A stretch of 64,000 bases of DNA from Bacillus safensis (GTDB lineage: Bacteria > Bacillota > Bacilli > Bacillales > Bacillaceae), in assembly GCA_030159235.1 (NCBI GenBank), contig BSBG01000004.1, positions 1 through 64,000 on the forward strand, given 5' to 3'. Positions 52,258-61,650 of this stretch are shown here, in pieces. A program made the translations under genes and the position numbers. Numbering within the stretch: the stretch's first letter is position 1; each line of letters opens with the position of its first letter. A model generated the notes under the pieces. The model made no database searches, was not told the origin of the DNA, and worked only from the letters and a program-made list of their open reading frames with translations.

Positions 52258-52341
52258 ATTTAAGCACCTCCTCTTCTCCCTTACAAAGTATGAAAAATGC
52301 AAGAAATGGTTTGGACGATCACATAAAAAAGTGCGGAATTT

Positions 52342-52563
52342 TTATTTCTGCTGTTTAAAGACGTAATCTGCCTCTCCATGACGTATCATGAATGCTTCTG
52401 TTTCTTTTGCAAAAGCATCCATCTTCACGCCAAAAGCTTTTAAGTGCTCCTCAAGATCATTCGCTTTATCCGCTAGATCCATTGTAGTCTTTTCGTGCGC
52501 TTGTTCTTTCCCATCATGAGGTTTAGTGAACAAGGAACCGATTAATTGTTCGAATGCATCCAT
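52342..52563 (-). CDS. hypothetical small protein (sporulation region)
   Basis: A 73-residue helical protein MDAFEQLIGSLFTKPHDGKE with a charged coiled-coil-like centre (MDLADKANDLEEHLKAFG). ATG 52563, RBS AAGGGGTG. Location between spoVIF and yjcA corresponds to yjcB in B. subtilis, but I cannot confirm homology. Confidence 0.65.
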   Translation of the reverse strand: MDAFEQLIGSLFTKPHDGKEQAHEKTTMDLADKANDLEEHLKAFGVKMDAFAKETEAFMIRHGEADYVFKQQK

Positions 52564-52615
52564 TCTAGTCACCCCTTCTCTCTTACATATGCATCACTGA
52601 AAAAAAGGCAACAAA

Positions 52616-52637
52616 AAAACCGGATAAATCCGGCTTT
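52616..52637. terminator. terminator
   Basis: AAAACCGGAT-aa-ATCCGGCTTTT just after the 42-residue gene. Confidence 0.8.
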
Positions 52638-52647
52638 TGCTTTTCCT

Positions 52648-52776
52648 TTATTGATGTTTCTTTTTCTTTCCACAGCCGCAGCCTGCTTTTTTAATTTTTT
52701 TCGTATAAACAGATTGTTGATTTGACTGCGCTGGATAACCTTGAAGCGTATGTGCCGGCGTTTCAGTTGGTTTCAT
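52648..52776 (-). CDS. 42-residue Cys/Lys-tailed small protein
   Basis: The frame MKPTETPAHTLQGYPAQSNQ continues to KKAGCGCGKKKKHQ. RBS GGAAGGG. It ends in its own terminator. A CGCG-Lys tail is common in small coat-associated proteins; the neighbours are all sporulation genes. Not in the usual gene lists because of its size. Confidence 0.6.
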   Translation of the reverse strand: MKPTETPAHTLQGYPAQSNQQSVYTKKIKKAGCGCGKKKKHQ

Positions 52777-52847
52777 CGCAACCCTTCCTTTCCTATTCCA
52801 TGATAGTATATGCATTTTTTGAAAGCGTGTCTGATTAGAGTGCCTGT

Positions 52848-53198
52848 TTATTTCACAACCTTTGAGACGACCGCTTCAATAATGCCCGCTGCTGCGGCAA
52901 TCGCTAATAGTAAATTAAGCCACATACTGAAGACAGGAATAAGTATGTATATCAGAAGTAAAGCAGCAGTACACCACATGCCAGTACACCAATAACAGCT
53001 TAACAGCTCTCCTATCCAAGACCGCAGTCCTTTTCCTTTAATGATGATATATGTTTCCACTTCACCTTGTTCGTTTACCTCTTCCTGTTCCTCATGAAAT
53101 AGACGGCGGAAAGGGGCAGTAATGGTATCAAACACAATCAGCCTCGTCAGTCTAAAGGATGCGAGGGCAAACACGACAAATGACAAAGCACCGCTCAG
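52848..53198 (-). CDS. yjcA: sporulation protein YjcA (DUF1360)
   Basis: About 116 residues with YjcA/DUF1360 features: FVVFALASFRLTRLIVFDTI, FRRLFHEEQEEVNEQGEVET, SWIGELLSCYWCTGMWC and two C-terminal membrane helices. No ATG fits. GGAGGTGGAGG precedes CTG 53198, so a CTG start (or the TTG 12 bp on) is proposed; the open frame continues far upstream without other support. Membrane protein of the mother cell, divergent from cotV. Confidence 0.8.
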   Translation of the reverse strand: MSGALSFVVFALASFRLTRLIVFDTITAPFRRLFHEEQEEVNEQGEVETYIIIKGKGLRSWIGELLSCYWCTGMWCTAALLLIYILIPVFSMWLNLLLAIAAAAGIIEAVVSKVVK

Positions 53199-53373
53199 AA
53201 GCCTCCACCTCCTTCTTGCTTCTTTTTCCGTCCTTTTTTTATATATGCGAGAAGAAAGACCGCCATGATGAATTGAGCGGAAATAAAATTGGGTTGTACT
53301 TTTTACACTTTCCGATTCCACCTTGAGCCCCTGCTGCATTAAATAATGTATAGATAAGAAAGGAGTGAAAGTA

Positions 53374-53760
53374 TTGTCTATTGAAGAAAGTGCTGATTTA
53401 TTATACACACAACTCTTAAACGAATTGATCAACAATTATGATGATTTCATCGAGATCAAAGATTCCGAAAATGTCACGGTTCACAAAACAGAAATAACAG
53501 CCGCACTCTCCCTTCAAGCAACCGTAACGACAATCATTACTCTTTTAATCCAACTTCTTGTATCAGATGATGAATTGGCTGCAGATATCACAGATCAGCT
53601 TTTAGCCACACAACAAGTGACAGTTCAAAAGAAAACTGTGATTCAAATCATCAACTGCCATAACATCACGATTACATTATCAGATGCATCCATTATGAAC
53701 TCCGTACAAATTCTCACTCTAATTTTAAATGTACTCTTAGTTGAAGCTGGCATTCTTTGA
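53374..53760 (+). CDS. cotV: spore coat protein V
   Basis: A 128-residue insoluble-fraction coat protein with the CotX/CotV domain (EIKDSENVTVHKTEITAALS, QATVTTIITLLIQLLVSDDE and the matching second half SIMNSVQILTLILNVLLVEAGIL). TTG start with AAGGAG at 8 nt; length equals the B. subtilis protein. First gene of the cotVWX group that builds the spore crust. Confidence 0.93.
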   Translation: MSIEESADLLYTQLLNELINNYDDFIEIKDSENVTVHKTEITAALSLQATVTTIITLLIQLLVSDDELAADITDQLLATQQVTVQKKTVIQIINCHNITITLSDASIMNSVQILTLILNVLLVEAGIL

Positions 53761-53803
53761 CCCTTTCTTTTTCTAACATCATGTATGAAAGAGGTGAAAT
53801 AGT

Positions 53804-54121
53804 TTGTCTGAAGATAATAAAAAACAAGATTACAATATTGATACAAATGTAGACCCTTTAACCAGCTTGCTTGTCAGTGATGTTTTAAATAAGTACAACA
53901 TTACATCTGAAAATAGACGCCCTTTAGATGATGAACAAAAAAGAAATATTTTAAAGTTAGTTGAAGACCTTCAAAAAAAAGCGAATGATTTTGTTGAATC
54001 ACAAAAAGAAAAAAAACGTCAAGAAGAAAATCAGGCTGTTCAACAATCAGAAGAGAATAAGCGCGGGAAAAGAACCAACACATTAAGAAATCGTATTCAT
54101 CAGAGAAGAGAGTCTGAATAA
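53804..54121 (+). CDS. cotW: spore coat protein W
   Basis: A 105-residue protein, TTG start with GAGGTG. It has the CotW pattern: NVDPLTSLLVSDVLNKYNI, then a Lys/Glu-rich helix (KKANDFVESQKEKKRQ) and a basic C-terminal tail (RNRIHQRRES). Crust assembly partner of CotX/V, 43 bp after cotV. Confidence 0.92.
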   Translation: MSEDNKKQDYNIDTNVDPLTSLLVSDVLNKYNITSENRRPLDDEQKRNILKLVEDLQKKANDFVESQKEKKRQEENQAVQQSEENKRGKRTNTLRNRIHQRRESE

Positions 54122-54221
54122 AACAACCATTAATAAAAATAGGTGCTCATATCGAGATATTTGCCCCAAACCAAAATTGACATTTCGGCATTTAATAAAG
54201 TAAACGAGAGGAGGAAAAAAT

Positions 54222-54707
54222 ATGGATTCAAAACCTTATTCATGGGTAGCTCTTGATCGAGACTGTGATCACCAAGGACGCTATCATCACTACGAAAGAC
54301 AGCCTGTATGTAGTGACAATTATTATGATCGCGATGAAAACATTTTACAACATGGAGATCAAATTTCTCAAAACAAGCAAATTTCAGAAGAGGTTATCAT
54401 TATTAGAGATTCTTGCGATATCAACGTTTCATCTGTTGATGCTCAAGTCGCAGTTTCTGTTCAAACAGCAGTACAACTGGCTCTAGTAGCCATTATTAAT
54501 TTATCAATTGCGGACAATGACTTAGCAGATGAAATAGCACAAGATCTAGTACAATTAACAACAACTAAACAAGCAAACCGTCAAAAACTCATCATTGAAA
54601 ACTCTCGAGATGTAGTTGTTTCTACAGTTGATGCAGATGTAGCAGTTGCAGTTCAAACACTTGTACAAATCTTATCTGCATTAATCATCGCGATCGGTAT
54701 CCTCTAA
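54222..54707 (+). CDS. cotX: spore coat protein X
   Basis: A 161-residue protein. A His/Asp/Tyr-rich N-terminus (CDHQGRYHHYERQP) is followed by two CotX/CotV repeats, CDINVSSVDAQVAVSVQTAV and DVVVSTVDADVAVAVQTLVQ, ending in the hydrophobic LSALIIAIGIL. Slightly shorter than the B. subtilis protein (172). RBS GGAGG. Major crust organiser. Confidence 0.94.
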   Translation: MDSKPYSWVALDRDCDHQGRYHHYERQPVCSDNYYDRDENILQHGDQISQNKQISEEVIIIRDSCDINVSSVDAQVAVSVQTAVQLALVAIINLSIADNDLADEIAQDLVQLTTTKQANRQKLIIENSRDVVVSTVDADVAVAVQTLVQILSALIIAIGIL

Positions 54708-54713
54708 TGTACA

Positions 54714-54742
54714 AAAGCAGAGCGAAAAGCTCTGCTTTTCCT
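54714..54742 (+). terminator. terminator after cotX
   Basis: AAAAGCAGAGC-gaaa-GCTCTGCTTTT. Confidence 0.88.
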
Positions 54743-54853
54743 TTTATGAAAATACAACAAATATAAATGGTCATATACCCACACCAACTAGAGGGCGCAT
54801 ACATATGTTGTTAAGGACTAAAGTCAAATACCTTGTTAAAGGAGCTGAAATCC

Positions 54854-55345
54854 ATGAGCTGCGGAAAACACCATGGCCGACATGATGAAAACTGTGTATG
54901 CGATGCGGTTGATAAGATTTTAGCAGAGCAGGAAGCTGTAGAAGATAAATGTCCTACGAGCTGCTACAGTAATTTATTAAGCCCAACCGTTTCTGGAAAA
55001 GATACGATTCCGTTTTTACTTTTTGATAAAAAGGGCGGATTGTTCTCTACTTTTGGAAACATTGGAGGATTTGTTGACGATTGCCAATGCTTCGAATCCA
55101 TTTTCTTCCGGGTTGAAAAATTACACGACTGCTGTGCTACGTTATCTGTATTAAGACCTGTTGATGTACACGGACATACGCTGAGCGTGTGTCACCCTTG
55201 TGATCCTGACTTCTTTGGTCTAGAAAAAACGGACTTTTGTATTGAGGTTGATCTAAACTGCTTCTGCGCTATCCAATGCTTAAACCCAGAGCTTGTCGAC
55301 AGAGTCATACCATCGAAAGATAAAAAGCATCATCACCACGGCTAA
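54854..55345 (+). CDS. cotY: spore coat protein Y
   Basis: A 163-residue Cys-rich protein of the CotY/CotZ family: [35 protein letters not shown], then [20 protein letters not shown] and a poly-His tail. The cysteines form disulfide-linked crust lattices. ATG 54854 with AAGGAG. Paralogue of the next gene. Confidence 0.94.
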   Translation: MSCGKHHGRHDENCVCDAVDKILAEQEAVEDKCPTSCYSNLLSPTVSGKDTIPFLLFDKKGGLFSTFGNIGGFVDDCQCFESIFFRVEKLHDCCATLSVLRPVDVHGHTLSVCHPCDPDFFGLEKTDFCIEVDLNCFCAIQCLNPELVDRVIPSKDKKHHHHG

Positions 55346-55544
55346 ATCAACAAGCTTGTCATGAGTCGTAGCATCCCCTTCCTCACGAATGACAGCCAAT
55401 CATGCGGAGCAGTCAGCATAAGAGCGGCCGCTTCCGCATTGATTGAAAGTAGATGCATCAACCGGCAAAACGACAAAGAAAGCTTGTAGATGATGACAGC
55501 GCTCAAAGCACTCAAACAAAATTCCTAGTATAGGAGGGTTGAAT
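55346..55544. promoter_or_regulatory. cotY-cotZ intergenic region
   Basis: About 200 bp without a supported frame. In B. subtilis a sigma-K promoter lies here; I did not find an unambiguous match. Confidence 0.3.
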
Positions 55545-55988
55545 ATGAGCCGCAAACATTCATGGAGCTGTGTAGCAGAGGCTGTTGAAAACATTAACGA
55601 CTTACAAAATGCCGTCGAAGAAGATTGCCCGACCAGCTGTTATAGCAATCTCCTTTCTCCATCACATTCATTAGGTGACACTGTCCCGTTTGTTCTCTTT
55701 ACATCCAAATCAAAACCATTCGTCGCATTCGGAAACGTCGGAGAAGTAGATGCAGGCCCTTGCTTCAGCACTGCATTTTTCAGAGTCGAACACATCTCTG
55801 ATCACTGCGCAACACTCAGCTTGCTTATCGCATTTGACAAAGACCGTCATATTTTAGATTTTACAGATAAAGATTCCTTATGTGATGTGTTCCGATTAGA
55901 AAAATCGAAGTATTGCATTGAAGTAGACCTTGACTGCTTCTGCGCAATCGAGTGCCTAAATCCACGCCTCATCAACCGTAACTGCTAA
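55545..55988 (+). CDS. cotZ: spore coat protein Z
   Basis: A 147-residue CotY paralogue with the same Cys blocks: [34 protein letters not shown] and CIEVDLDCFCAIECLNPRLI. ATG 55545 (GGAGGG upstream) preferred over a TTG two codons earlier. CotZ nucleates the crust. Followed by a terminator. Confidence 0.94.
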   Translation: MSRKHSWSCVAEAVENINDLQNAVEEDCPTSCYSNLLSPSHSLGDTVPFVLFTSKSKPFVAFGNVGEVDAGPCFSTAFFRVEHISDHCATLSLLIAFDKDRHILDFTDKDSLCDVFRLEKSKYCIEVDLDCFCAIECLNPRLINRNC

Positions 55989-56018
55989 CAAAAAAAGTCC
56001 CTCTACGGGACTTTTTTC
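55989..56018. terminator. convergent terminator
   Basis: AAAAAGTCCC-tctac-GGGACTTTTTT between cotZ and cotO. Confidence 0.88.
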
Positions 56019-56023
56019 ATTGG

Positions 56024-56692
56024 TTAAAAACCAAGCGGATGAATTGAAGAAATCTCATCAATCACTAATTCGACTGGATTTCCCCCGCCTGCTGTACGAA
56101 TGACCACTATATCATCTTTTCGGTCCATGATGATTCCTCTATATGTTTTCCCATCAGCTTCAATCAGGCAAAGGGCTCTTGGCATATTATGAGGCAGCCT
56201 TGTGAGAAAATCGACTTTTTCATCAATACTCATCTGACTTAAAGGCTTTTTCACTCGTTTTCTTTTAGGTTCTTCTTTTGTTTCATGAAATACACCTTCT
56301 GGCTGATTTTCCTCTTCTTGTATGAGCTCTGGTTCTTGTATGAGCTCTGGTTCTTGTAGGATGTCTTGTTCCTGTGTGAGCTCGGCTTCTTGTTTGATAT
56401 CTCGTTCTTGTGTAATGTCTCGTTCCTGTGTAAACTCAGCTTCTTGTGTGATATTTCGTTCTTGCTGAAGTGTAGGCGGCTCTGCTTCTTTTTTCTGCTC
56501 TATTTCTTGAGCCACAGGTTCTTCATGCGTGCTTTCTTCGATCACGTCTTTTGCATTGGTATGACTTTCTGACTGTTTTTCTGATTTCTTTCGCTTTCTC
56601 ACAATATGTTGCATCGCCGGCTTTGATTCGTGATAGCTCGGCTGAACAATATACATCAGCGGCTTTTGATTCTCATCACCTTTATTTGACAT
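56024..56692 (-). CDS. cotO: spore coat morphogenetic protein CotO
   Basis: A 222-residue protein. A basic N-terminal region (PAMQHIVRKRKKSEKQ) is followed by an acidic low-complexity centre of hexamers with a TQE/IQE core (about residues 78-125). The conserved C-terminal CotO domain is KKPLSQMSIDEKVDFLTRLP through VELVIDEISSIHPLGF. ATG 56692 follows GGGAGGG. It acts downstream of CotE in outer coat assembly. The QE repeats look expandable. Confidence 0.9.
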   Translation of the reverse strand: MSNKGDENQKPLMYIVQPSYHESKPAMQHIVRKRKKSEKQSESHTNAKDVIEESTHEEPVAQEIEQKKEAEPPTLQQERNITQEAEFTQERDITQERDIKQEAELTQEQDILQEPELIQEPELIQEEENQPEGVFHETKEEPKRKRVKKPLSQMSIDEKVDFLTRLPHNMPRALCLIEADGKTYRGIIMDRKDDIVVIRTAGGGNPVELVIDEISSIHPLGF

Positions 56693-56762
56693 ACTAATCC
56701 CTCCCGAATGATTCATTCCTCATATATATGAACGGAAGCCTCAAATCAGAAGAAAAATAAAA

Positions 56763-56793
56763 AAAACAGCATACCCTTGATCGGTATGCTGCA
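56763..56793 (-). terminator. fabI terminator
   Basis: Minus strand CAGCATACCG-atcaag-GGTATGCTG plus T8. Confidence 0.85.
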
Positions 56794-56807
56794 AGTCATG
56801 TATTCAT

Positions 56808-57584
56808 TTAGCGAGCAATGATATGGAAGCCAGAATCAACATGCAGAGTCTCACCTGTCATGCCGCGAGATAAATCACTGAATAAGAATAGAGCTGTATC
56901 GCCAACTTCTTCAGGAGTCGTTGTACGGCGAAGTGGTGCACGCTCTTCAATATCCTTCAGAATTGTATTAAAGCCGCTGATGCCTTTTGCAGATAACGTA
57001 CGAATTGGACCAGCAGAAATACTGTTCACACGGATGCCTTCTGCGCCTAAATCAGCTGCTAAATATTTCACACTTGCTTCAAGTGATGCTTTCGCTACAC
57101 CCATTACGTTGTAGTTAGATACAACACGCTCTCCGCCTAGGTATGTAAGCGTCACAATACTTCCACCCTCTGTCATCAATGGGCGTGCTGCTTTTGCTAC
57201 GGCTGTTAAGGAGTATGCACTAATGTTGTGCGCCAACAGGAAACCTTCACGGTTCGTGTTCAAATATTCACCGACAAGCTCTTCCTTGTTTGCAAATGCA
57301 ATCGCATGCGCAACACCATGAATAACTTGTACTTCTTCTTTGATTGTAGCAAAACATTTTTCGATTTCTTCATCACTTGTCACATCACATGGAAGAATGA
57401 TTGAATCATCACGTTCAAGTGTGCTTGCAAGCTCTTTTACAGATTCAGCAAGACGATCTCCAACATAAGTAAAAATCAAACGAGCTCCAGCTTCGTGAAG
57501 TGAGCGGGCAATTCCCCAAGCGATGCTACGTTTATTGGCAACACCCATCACCACGATATTACGGCCTTCTAAAGAAAAGTTCAT
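56808..57584 (-). CDS. fabI: enoyl-[acyl-carrier-protein] reductase (NADH)
   Basis: A 258-residue FabI. It has the SDR-like cofactor motif VVMGVANKRSIAWGIA, IHGVAHAIAFANKEEL, the catalytic Tyr-x6-Lys in SNYNVMGVAKASLE, and IRTLSAKGISGFN at the substrate loop. It reduces trans-2-enoyl-ACP in the last step of fatty acid elongation and is the triclosan target. RBS GGAGG. A FapR operator lies upstream, so it belongs to the fatty acid regulon. Confidence 0.96.
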   Translation of the reverse strand: MNFSLEGRNIVVMGVANKRSIAWGIARSLHEAGARLIFTYVGDRLAESVKELASTLERDDSIILPCDVTSDEEIEKCFATIKEEVQVIHGVAHAIAFANKEELVGEYLNTNREGFLLAHNISAYSLTAVAKAARPLMTEGGSIVTLTYLGGERVVSNYNVMGVAKASLEASVKYLAADLGAEGIRVNSISAGPIRTLSAKGISGFNTILKDIEERAPLRRTTTPEEVGDTALFLFSDLSRGMTGETLHVDSGFHIIAR

Positions 57585-57620
57585 ATGTAATAAAGCCTCC
57601 TATTTTTTCAAGACATAGTA

Positions 57621-57637
57621 TTAGTACCTGATCATAA
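57621..57637. promoter_or_regulatory. FapR operator of fabI
   Basis: TTAGTACCTGATCATAA matches the FapR consensus TTAGTACCTGATACTAA in 15 of 17 positions, 37 bp upstream of the fabI start. Confidence 0.75.
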
Positions 57638-57698
57638 TATTATCACAGATCATAAGAGAATGACAATTTCCGCTTGAAAGAAAGTTTCTTTTTCATGA

Positions 57699-57729
57699 AA
57701 AAACCGCCCTCGCAAGTGAAGACGGTTCC
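57699..57729 (-). terminator. terminator of the thiamine operon
   Basis: Minus strand AACCGTC-n-GGGCGGTT followed by T6, 7 bp after the thiD stop. Confidence 0.8.
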
Positions 57730-57735
57730 ATTTCC

Positions 57736-58542
57736 TTATCGTTTGATCCTGTTTTGCTGATAAGCAAAATGGTTAGTAGGCCCGTGGCCAGCTCCAATAT
57801 GCAAAGGAAACTTAATGGCTTCATGGACAAAGGTTTCTGCTGTTTCAAAGGCTTCCTTCATGGAATATCCTTTCGCAATTTCGGCTGTTAATGCTGCTGC
57901 AAACGTGCAGCCTGTGCCATGTGTATGTGGTGTATCGATATGTTCATTTGTGACTTCAATAAAGCCTTCTCCATCATACAACAGGTCTGTAATCATACCA
58001 CCAGATGGACCGTGACCGCCTTTGATTACGACATGTTTTGTGCCGAGCTCATAAAGACGTTCTGCGGCTAAGAAACGGTCCTCTTTTGTCTGAATACGTA
58101 TGCCTGTCAGTACTTCTGCCTCAGGAAGATTCGGTGTTACAGCATAGCTCACAGACAGCAAATGTGTTTTCATCGCAGAGACCGCATCTTCATTTAATAA
58201 AGAAGCCCCTCCTTTTGCAATCATGACTGGATCTACAATCAGCTTCATTTCATATTGCACCGTTTTTTCAGCTACTATCTTGATCATGTCTGCACTCCAC
58301 AGCATCCCTGTTTTGACGGCATCTGGCCGTAAATCTTCTGCCACTGCATCTATTTGGCGCTCTAACGCTTCGATTGAAAGTGGATATATCCCATGAACAC
58401 CAAGTGTGTTTTGCGCTGTAATTGCTGTAATCGCAGACATTCCATATACACCGAGCTCCTGAAAAGTTTTCAAATCTGCCTGAATGCCAGCTCCGCCGCC
58501 TGAATCAGAACCCGCGATTGTGAATGCTTTTTTGATCGTCAT
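57736..58542 (-). CDS. thiD: hydroxymethylpyrimidine / phosphomethylpyrimidine kinase
   Basis: A 268-residue ribokinase-fold kinase that phosphorylates HMP to HMP-PP for thiamine. It has AGSDSGGGAGIQADLKTF at the N-terminus (substrate loop) and the anion hole/catalytic Asp in HTHGTGCTFAAAL. Last gene of the tenA-tenI-thiO-thiS-thiG-thiF-thiD operon, 16 bp after thiF. Confidence 0.95.
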   Translation of the reverse strand: MTIKKAFTIAGSDSGGGAGIQADLKTFQELGVYGMSAITAITAQNTLGVHGIYPLSIEALERQIDAVAEDLRPDAVKTGMLWSADMIKIVAEKTVQYEMKLIVDPVMIAKGGASLLNEDAVSAMKTHLLSVSYAVTPNLPEAEVLTGIRIQTKEDRFLAAERLYELGTKHVVIKGGHGPSGGMITDLLYDGEGFIEVTNEHIDTPHTHGTGCTFAAALTAEIAKGYSMKEAFETAETFVHEAIKFPLHIGAGHGPTNHFAYQQNRIKR

Positions 58543-58558
58543 TTCTTCACACCTCTCA

Positions 58559-59569
58559 TTACCCTATCCATTGATGATAAATGGTTCTTGCTTTGGCGAT
58601 ATCATTTGTACCATGTACAAGCGCTCTGCCATCTTTAAATAAGACAAGCTTAAACTCATCCTTTTGACAAGAAAGCAAATATGGATTTTCAAGCACTTCC
58701 ATCCCTGCTTTCTTTAACCGAAGAGCCACTTCATGTAAAGGCGGCGCCTCTGCTGCACTGCGGATTTGTACCGTATTACGGCCGCATAGTACGTCTGCCT
58801 TGGCTCTCTTGTCATATGAGAGAAATGGATAAGTCTTCAGCCCACAGCTTGGACATTGCTTTTTCTTTAAAGATGCCATCGACCGAATGTCGGATCGTTC
58901 GTTTTTCCATAAATCGAATGATTTTAATATTGGCGTCACTCGATGTCCTGTTAAATATTTAAGTGCATCTGCCACTTGATATGCTGCCACCTGCTGCACA
59001 ACTGGACTAATGATACCGGCTGTATCACAGGTCATGCCTTGTGCGGGTAAATGTTCAAGCAGACAGTGTAAACACGGTGTCTCTCCAGGAATCACAGTAA
59101 ATTGAATGCCATAGCTGGCGACACAGGCTCCATAAAGGAAGGGAATTTGATGTTTGACAGCGGCATCATTTGCGATCATTCTCACCTCAAAATTATCCGC
59201 TGCATCCACAATGATCGAAGCCCCGCTGACAAGTTCATCAATATGTTGAGCCGTCACATCGATGACAATTCCTCTCACATTGACTTCACTGTTTACCTGC
59301 TTAAGTCTTTTTTCAGCCGCCACAGCCTTTGGCAGCCGATCCTGCACGTCCTGCTCCGTGTAAAGCTGCTGCCGCTGAAGGTTGCTCCATTCAATATAAT
59401 CTCGATCCAAAATGGTGACAGATCCAATGCCGGCACGAACGAGCATTTCAGCACTAGCGGTTCCAAGTGCCCCCGCTCCAATAATAACGGCCTTTGCGTT
59501 CTTTAGCCGCTTTTGCCCCTCTGTACCGATTGGCTGAAAAAGCTCTTGGCGTGAATAACGTGTGCTCAA
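58559..59569 (-). CDS. thiF: ThiS adenylyltransferase ThiF
   Basis: A 336-residue E1-like enzyme that adenylates the ThiS C-terminus. It has the nucleotide motif [16 protein letters not shown], the conserved R in [22 protein letters not shown], a zinc CxxC pair (PCLHCLL and QCPSCG) and a C-terminal domain. TTG start overlapping the thiG stop. Confidence 0.93.
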   Translation of the reverse strand: MSTRYSRQELFQPIGTEGQKRLKNAKAVIIGAGALGTASAEMLVRAGIGSVTILDRDYIEWSNLQRQQLYTEQDVQDRLPKAVAAEKRLKQVNSEVNVRGIVIDVTAQHIDELVSGASIIVDAADNFEVRMIANDAAVKHQIPFLYGACVASYGIQFTVIPGETPCLHCLLEHLPAQGMTCDTAGIISPVVQQVAAYQVADALKYLTGHRVTPILKSFDLWKNERSDIRSMASLKKKQCPSCGLKTYPFLSYDKRAKADVLCGRNTVQIRSAAEAPPLHEVALRLKKAGMEVLENPYLLSCQKDEFKLVLFKDGRALVHGTNDIAKARTIYHQWIG

Positions 59570-60333
59570 AATGCCGGCATTCCTTCCTGTGGGCTGCTCG
59601 CTGTCCCATAGTTTTTCAATGGAATACGTCCTGCCTCAAAGCCCAGCCTTCCTGATTCAATCGCCAGCTTCATTGCTTTTGCCATTTTCACAGGGTCCTT
59701 TGCACCAGACACAGCGGTGTTTAGCAATACAGCGTCAGCCCCTAGCTCCATCGCATAAGCTGCATCCTTCGGAGAACCTACGCCAGCATCAATGATCACC
59801 GGTACCTTCGCCTGCTCAATAATAAAGGAGAGATTGAGAGGATTTAGTAAGCCTTGGCCTGAACCAATGGGAGAAGCACCTGGCATGATGGCGTGGACAC
59901 CGAGTTCTTCTAGTTTTCTTGCCAGCACCACATCATCAGATGTGTATGGCAGCACAATGAAACCTTCTTCGAGTAGCATTTCAGATGCTTTTAACGTTTC
60001 GACTGGATCTGGCAGAAGAGACCTTGAACAGCCAATGACTTCTACCTTGATCATGTCACACAGTCCAGAAGCCTTTGCTAAACGGGCAATTCGTACGGCT
60101 TCTTCCGCTGTACTTGCACCAGCTGTGTTCGGAAGCAGCGTATATTTTGATAAATCGAGCTGCTCCAAAAAATTAGGCTGAGATGCTTCGAAAATGTTCA
60201 TTCTTCTTACAGCAAAGGTTAAAATTTCAGCTTCTGATACGTTCACCGCTTCTTTTTGAACCTCAAATGATGGGTACTTCCCTGTTCCAAGTAATAGTCT
60301 TGATGTGAATGTTTTTCCGCCGATGTGCAGCAT
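59566..60333 (-). CDS. thiG: thiazole synthase
   Basis: A 255-residue TIM barrel forming the thiazole phosphate. The Schiff-base lysine is in [19 protein letters not shown] and [20 protein letters not shown] are the conserved phosphate region. It works with ThiS, whose gene ends 4 bp upstream. Confidence 0.95.
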   Translation of the reverse strand: MLHIGGKTFTSRLLLGTGKYPSFEVQKEAVNVSEAEILTFAVRRMNIFEASQPNFLEQLDLSKYTLLPNTAGASTAEEAVRIARLAKASGLCDMIKVEVIGCSRSLLPDPVETLKASEMLLEEGFIVLPYTSDDVVLARKLEELGVHAIMPGASPIGSGQGLLNPLNLSFIIEQAKVPVIIDAGVGSPKDAAYAMELGADAVLLNTAVSGAKDPVKMAKAMKLAIESGRLGFEAGRIPLKNYGTASSPQEGMPAF

Positions 60334-60337
60334 TGGG

Positions 60338-60541
60338 TCATCCTCCTCCTACAAAGTGAACAATTTCAATCGTGTCATTTGGTTGAATTTCTGTTTGTTG
60401 AAATGCTTCTTTATCAATGATTTCTTGGTTCTTTTCAACGATCACCACACGGTTTTCAAGCTGATAGGCTGATAGCAGATCATAGATCGTTCCATTCTCT
60501 TGTTCGAAATCAACGATTCTGCCATTCAATTGAATTTTCAT
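60338..60541 (-). CDS. thiS: sulfur carrier protein ThiS
   Basis: A 67-residue ubiquitin-like protein ending FVGGG, the di-Gly tail that is thiocarboxylated. ATG 60541 (GGAGG upstream) overlaps the thiO stop as ATGA. Confidence 0.94.
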   Translation of the reverse strand: MKIQLNGRIVDFEQENGTIYDLLSAYQLENRVVIVEKNQEIIDKEAFQQTEIQPNDTIEIVHFVGGG

Positions 60542-61650
60542 ACAAATAGTGCCTCCTTTCGTCCAATACGAAATGCGTGAAGCCATTCCTCTTTGACCGG
60601 TTCGTCTAGTATGAGGTCACGAATGATTTCTCCAGTAATCGGCGCAAGTAAAATGCCATTTCTGTAATGCCCTGCAGCAAAAAGAATACGTTTGTCTTCT
60701 GGATGTCTTCCAATATAGGGATGCCGGTCGCTTGTCGCTGGACGAAGGCCTGCCCAGCACTCTTCAATCGGCATCTCCTTAATAGAAGGCATGAGCTGAG
60801 ACGCCTTTTGAATCACAGCTTCCATACCGCCAAGCGTTGGAACAGCCTCCCACTCATTTGGTTTCATCGTTGCGCCGATGACAAGTTTTCCGCTATCTCG
60901 CTGAACGATATAACAATGATCATGGTAAATGGTGTGTGTGAGCGCTGGACCGTTATTCCATACAGACACACATTCCCCTTTTACTGGATATAGAGAATGC
61001 GATAATTCGAGTTCTTCAAAAAAACGGCCAGACCATACACCGCTCGCGACTGTCAGGTGATCACATGTGATTGTGCCCTTCGTTGTTCTGACAGTTAACG
61101 CTTCTTTGTCCTGCTTCACATCGATCACGGGTGTACACTCTTTCACATCAGCTCCGTACCGAACCGCCGCCTGCCACAAAGCCCTGCATACGGCATAAGG
61201 CTCCACATGAACATCCTCTTCAATCAAACCTGCTCCTAGCATGTGATCTGTGATTTGAGGCATGCATTTTTTTACACTGCTTGCATCAAGCCACTTAAAT
61301 GTAGACAAATGCTGCATCTGGCAAAGGGCTTTTTTCTCTTCTTCTGTAAAAGCGACCTTCATGATACCGCCTGCTGATGTCCGAATATCAATACCTGATT
61401 CATGTAGAAGATCAACTTTTAACTTCTTGTATAATGCCTGGCTTGCTCTGCCTACCTGAAAGAAAATATCCTCATGCCCCTCTCCTTCAGCATGTGCACC
61501 GAGCATCCCGGCAGCCGCACTTGTCGTTTGCTTTCCTATCTCATTCGCTTCAAATAAGACGACCTGCTTTCCTGCTTTTGCAAGGTGATAAGCAATGGAC
61601 ACCCCTATGATTCCACCACCAATGATTGCAACGTCATAATGCTTCTTCAT
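60538..61650 (-). CDS. thiO: glycine oxidase
   Basis: A 370-residue FAD oxidase providing dehydroglycine for the thiazole. It has the dinucleotide motif VAIIGGGIIGVSIAYHLA, TTSAAAGMLGAHAE, and the C-terminal AGHYRNGILLAPITGE. It overlaps tenI by 17 bp and thiS by 4 bp, tight translational coupling. Confidence 0.94.
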   Translation of the reverse strand: MKKHYDVAIIGGGIIGVSIAYHLAKAGKQVVLFEANEIGKQTTSAAAGMLGAHAEGEGHEDIFFQVGRASQALYKKLKVDLLHESGIDIRTSAGGIMKVAFTEEEKKALCQMQHLSTFKWLDASSVKKCMPQITDHMLGAGLIEEDVHVEPYAVCRALWQAAVRYGADVKECTPVIDVKQDKEALTVRTTKGTITCDHLTVASGVWSGRFFEELELSHSLYPVKGECVSVWNNGPALTHTIYHDHCYIVQRDSGKLVIGATMKPNEWEAVPTLGGMEAVIQKASQLMPSIKEMPIEECWAGLRPATSDRHPYIGRHPEDKRILFAAGHYRNGILLAPITGEIIRDLILDEPVKEEWLHAFRIGRKEALFV

